Below, in pieces: positions 58,000 through 64,000 of a stretch of DNA of 64,000 bases. The position numbers and the translations under genes were made by a program. The stretch is taken from NCBI RefSeq assembly GCF_003473485.1, contig NC_053046.1:36169832-36233831 (forward strand). Direction: 5' to 3'. Source of the stretch: Medicago truncatula (Eukaryota > Streptophyta > Magnoliopsida > Fabales > Fabaceae). Each line of letters begins with the position of its first letter. Positions within the stretch are counted from its first letter, which is position 1. The notes below the pieces were generated by a model. It made no database searches. It was given only the letters and a program-made list of their open reading frames with translations, and was not told the DNA's origin.

Positions 58000-60900
58000 T
58001 CCAAGATTAATCTATCTTTAAGATCCAATTCAAATAACACCAAAAACTTGCTTCAAGAAATCCAAAGTGTGTCCTGAAATTTTAGAGAAACTTGGTCATT
58101 GTTCATAACAAAACTCATAAAAGCTTCTAGTCCTAAACACATGGCTTCACATCACAATCACCAGGCACAGTTGCAAACAACATTAATAGCTCTAAACAAA
58201 TTAAGGTGGAAGAAAAAGAGTGGACACTGACCCAAATAATGTTGTTTGTTATATTACACCAATAAGATTCTAACACAACATGATCAAAACAGCCATGTTG
58301 TGAACATGTGTGCAGTTAAGCCGGTGATTTGGGAAGGTAGGGAAAGAAAAGAACCTATGACAGACATTATTATTATATGAATATGATGATGATATAGACA
58401 AAGTGAATTATGGATGAAAGATTATGGTCCAAATAGTATAATGTACAGCTAAGCCTTTGAATTTAACGTGCCTTTCCATGATTGGTTAGTGACATATTTA
58501 ATTCTAGCATACATAGCAAAAATAATTGGCTATCTTATCTATACCACCGTAATTAAATTCTAAAATCATCTAAATTCTATAACCATTTCTCATCTTATTT
58601 GGAATCTTTTTTTTAAACAATCTTTTTTTAATCTTATAATGAAAAAAACACACAGTTATGCGGATATTTTGATATCGACAATTAATCTGAAATAGGGTAG
58701 TTCGGATTACACAATAACAAAGTCAATATAAAACGATCTTAACCGTTTATTTTCGATCCATTGAGATTAAAAATTGTGTGACATAAATCTATGGTCTGTA
58801 TTATGTCTTTGCCTCAATTGTCAAAACTCCAAAACTTTTCCACTTCGATTGAATTTCTCTAAACAAAATTTTACTATTCTCTTCCTCTAAGATTATAGTG
58901 AGTATTAATTTCTTTTGTGACGATATAGTAATTATTAACTTTATATTTAAAAATGCCAATCATTATCTGGAAATGATTAATCTGAAATAGATAAGAAATA
59001 AAAACAATATTAGTCACTGTCTAGATTCTAGATTGTAGCTCCCACAAGAAATATAATTACACCTAAAGCCACTTGGCAAGGATCCAATGGTGGGGTAAAG
59101 CAAGCAGTAGTGACTAGATTCAAGATTCCAAGAGTCCTGTGTAATTTATCTATATAATAAAACATTAAAACGAACATCAGACACGACATTGATACGAACA
59201 CGTAAATATTGGTTAAAAATTGACAAAGTGAATTAATTAAACAAAAGGGTTAATAGGTCTTTACATTTATGTAATATAGGTCATTTCTGATTTTCCTCCC
59301 GGTAAAAGTTTTATTTTAATTTTTTTGATTTACCCTCCTGATAGGCCAAACAAAAATGAATTTTTTTTGAAAAATAAAATAAAATTGGTTTTTGTTTGAC
59401 CTATTTAAAAACAAAAATATTTTACAGGAGATTGAATCAAAATAAAAATTTTACAGGAGGAAAACTAGAAATGACATATATTATAGAGAGGTAAAGATCT
59501 ATTAACCCTAAACAAAATTACATGTGTTGTTGTCAGATATTGATATGTATTGGACACTAAATTTTTATCAGAAGTGTAGGTGTTCTAGAGTAATTATAAT
59601 TTATAACAATAATTTATAAATAATGCACAAATAATCCACATGGCACATGGTGTAATCAGAGGAGTTCCCTTCCAAATGCAATCAACATCATTCATTTATT
59701 CATTCATCAGTTAACCAAGACGGAACAATTGCACAATGGAATAAATTCTGATGATCAGGATGTTTGCCAAATCTACATTTTTATTTGGATTTTTCTTTAT
59801 GAATGTAAAAATGTGGATTTGGCTACCTTCGTAATACCATCACATCACATGCTTAGTTTTGGTAACTATACTAATACATGTACTTGTCTCATTTATTTAA
59901 AAAAAAACTGTGTATTTGTCTCACCTTGCCGACCTCCAACAATCTTCTACTTTGTTACATCATTTAAGTGTATTTGTATGTAAAATCTAGTTCAATCGAC
60001 AACACAGATTTGTAGACCGAAAACATACAATCAGATTCAAATCTAAAATATTATACTTATGTGTGAGTTTCAGATGTTCTTTGTTATTTCGTCTATAAAA
60101 TATAAAATTATTTGACTACATTTCACCATTTTCTTCTGCTAAATATTTTAAAAACTTTTATCTTTTTAAAAAATGCTAATCATTGTCCGGAAATGAAATT
60201 AATTAATATGAAGTAGATAAGAATAAAATTAAAACTGTATATGACACGATGTCACTCTTAGATAGGTAGCTCCCACAAGCTTGCGTTGAACATTGAAATT
60301 ATTATTACACTTTAGAGCCACTTGGCAAGGCTCCAATGGTGGGTAAAGGAAGTAGTGTCTAGATTCTAGATTCCAAGAGTACTATGTAATTTTCCTTAAA
60401 AAAGAAAAGAAAGAGTTATATTAAGAATAGTCCATACTCCACAATCCACAATCCACTTGGTGCAATCAGGCCAAATGCAATCACCATCATCAGAAATCAG
60501 TTAATAAGGACAGAACAGCTGCAAAAATTCTGATTAGGATGTTTGCCAAATCCACATTTTCACTTGGACATTTTTGTGAATTTCTTGCATTCACCAATTA
60601 TCTTTGTTTTTTTTTTTTTTTTGGATTTGATTTATTAAAATAAGAAATATAGATTGTTCAAGTTTGTTGAAGATTTAAATTATGTGCTCTTCAAGCTACC
60701 ATTGTAGGGATCTGAATAGTTCTCATATGTTCTATGAGCACCATCGTAAAGATCTTAATTCATGCGGTCAAAATAACATGTAGTTACATGTATTAATTGA
60801 TCTCGACTATTAATTTAAGATTTGTAAATCAATATTTTAGATTCATTCATTAAATGATGTATGTAGTCTATAACAAAAATCATATACATAATTAATTGAA

Positions 60901-62170
60901 TGAATCTAAAATGTAAATTTTTGCTTATAAATTTAAGAGACCTTGTCAAATAGATTTCATTAGTTAAGTGAAAACTGAAATTTGGTCACAAAAACAAACT
61001 AATGGTTTCATTCTAATCCATGTGAAATGTTGGGTACATATTTTGTATTGCTGGGAAAAATTACAACCTAGAAAAATTGAAATATAACTGTGCAAGTTAC
61101 CTAAAATAAATAAAATAATAAAAATGGTGCTTATGAGATATATTTCTCTAAAAAAAAGAGAGATATTTACAAGATGCGCATATTTTCAAATAAATTTTTA
61201 AATTTGTTCTACATACTACAAGAGAAAAAATAAAACATTCAAATCCCTTTCACCCAAAGAAAAAACTCAATAATTATTAATTATAAATAGAGTTCACTGG
61301 TCTGCATTAAACATTCTCACAAAGTGTCAGAACAACATAAATGAATCTAAACAAATTGATAATGATTCTTGTACTACAGAAATTGCTGTCACAAAAAATG
61401 CTTGGAGGACAACTATGGTGTTTCAAAATATGAACCACCAAGATTCCCAGTGCTGCAGTTACAACCAGAGAATAACAATAAAAAGGTTCATTCATATCTT
61501 GATATCATAATATTCTTTAAGAATAGTCCCTTTATTTTTAATTGATTAAATTAAAAAAAAAAATTATTTAATTACCTTTGACAAAATTGATTCAACAGAA
61601 ACTCAATTATTTGTTTCATAAAAATAACTCTTGGGCTATGTTTGATTAATCATGTAAAAATACATTGAACCACAGAAACATGTAAAAATTGAAGGACTTA
61701 CAATTCATTTCACATACAATTGAAATCCCAAACACATTCATTTGAAAAGAGAAATGAAATTTTCCTAATGCATTTAAAATACCTTAAATATTTGGAAAAT
61801 AGATTTCAGAAATTCTGTTATTTTGGAGTCAATCCATAGCTGGATGGTTTGAATTATCAGACCTATGCTCTTATTAAGGTCCAACACTTCCGAATTGCAA
61901 CAAACTCAACGACAATACAATTTACCTATCAGTCAAAACTTAAATCATGAATATCATTCTACATCACTATGGTTTTTCATAATCACCGAATCATGCCCTT
62001 TTTCATAAATGAAAAACTTATCTGAAGGTTCGTTTATCGACTGATGATCATCGATGGTGAAGATCAGGTCACAAAATTGCATTGTCATTTGTCAGCAAAG
62101 TAGTCTCTCACTAATTAATCAAAATCTCTATAGAACTGATTCAAGTTTCAACCACTTGTTTATGAGATTA
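58000..62170. other. Intergenic stretch with an internal duplication
   Basis: No gene supported. About 59035-59155 and 59635-59790 recur at about 60270-60395 and 60445-60570 (shared GCCACTTGGCAAGG-TCCAATGG and GATGTTTGCCAAATC). The first copy has gained the foldback element at 59250-59510. A 62-codon minus-strand frame at 61307-61495 is hydrophobic at its start, but I do not recognise it. Confidence 0.55.
59250..59510. mobile_element. Foldback element, same family as 2569-2797
   Basis: The left end GGGTTAATAGGTCTTTACAT is mirrored by GTAAAGATCTATTAACCCT. Inner TAAAATTTTTATTTTG-type arms mirror with mismatches. Interrupts one arm of the local duplication, so it arrived later. Confidence 0.65.
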
Positions 62171-62225
62171 CTCCGTTCAAAATACTATTCACTTCATGTT
62201 CTACAGTTCTGGCCAACTCAACGGC

Positions 62226-63700
<1,475 letters not shown>

Positions 63701-64000
63701 TTAAAAAGTATTACTTCTAAGATCTACTTGCGATTGAGAACTTAGAAGGGATCAATGAGATAAATAGGGGAAATCAGAATAGAGGGATTTAATTTGTAAT
63801 GGGATAGCTTTTGTGTGAAACGAGCAGTTTAGAATAAAGAGAACACTTGGGAAGAATTATATTTTCCATTTTCTGTTCAATTTCAATAAAACAACAGATG
63901 AATTCTTTTATGACAATTTTGTTTGCATCAGCAGCTCACACACAATTAGACTGTCACCTACACTAGATTATGATAAAAGGTCCATACACTAGAATGGCTT

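Overview
This window is nuclear DNA from a flowering plant, most likely a papilionoid legume close to Medicago, Trifolium or Pisum. That placement is inference, from the spliced plant gene families, the AT-rich non-coding DNA and the style of SINEs, foldback elements, Helitrons and L1-type LINEs. It is gene-poor and transposon-rich. I rebuilt gene models by hand from GT/AG splice sites and checked that reading frames carry across exons.

Layout, left to right. 1-3.2 kb: no gene, two foldback elements. 3.3-7.9 kb (+): a seven-exon proline transporter (ProT type) with no ATG in its first recognisable exon. 8-13.3 kb: a decayed duplicate of the transporter's 3' part that has lost exons 5-7. The second arm is interrupted by 1.25 kb carrying an intact Yos1-like ER/Golgi protein gene (-). 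13.3-16.1 kb: two SINEs with target-site duplications, AT microsatellites. 16.2-20.4 kb (-): an L1-type LINE whose endonuclease domain is missing in frame. 20.85-27.06 kb: a non-autonomous Helitron candidate carrying a dimeric tandem array. 27-30 kb: TIR and foldback elements. 30.8-33.3 kb (-): an eight-exon O-fucosyltransferase-like protein. 34-36 kb: LINE relic and a possible organelle-derived patch. 36.1-38.9 kb (+): ribosomal protein eL33 (L35a) with a classic ribosomal-protein promoter, followed by a 3'UTR intron holding three tandem candidate H/ACA snoRNAs. 44.5-47.9 kb (+): UDP-sugar transporter of the UUAT/TPT family. 50.1-51.2 kb (+): a GPI-type GH17 beta-1,3-glucanase homologue lacking the usual acid/base Glu. 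51.7-58.0 kb (-): an intact four-exon membrane-anchored HAD IIIB phosphatase-like gene, a decayed copy of its last two exons, and an isolated terpene synthase exon between them. 62.2 kb to the right edge (-): the 3' end of an adenylosuccinate lyase gene that looks broken.

The genes do not form a pathway; this is an ordinary plant neighbourhood shaped by local duplication and transposition. The strongest unusual feature is the snoRNA triplet, which would link ribosomal protein production to rRNA pseudouridylation in one transcript. Next are the GH17 active-site change, the start-less ProT, the Helitron satellite-like array and the 82-bp tRNA-like retroposon.
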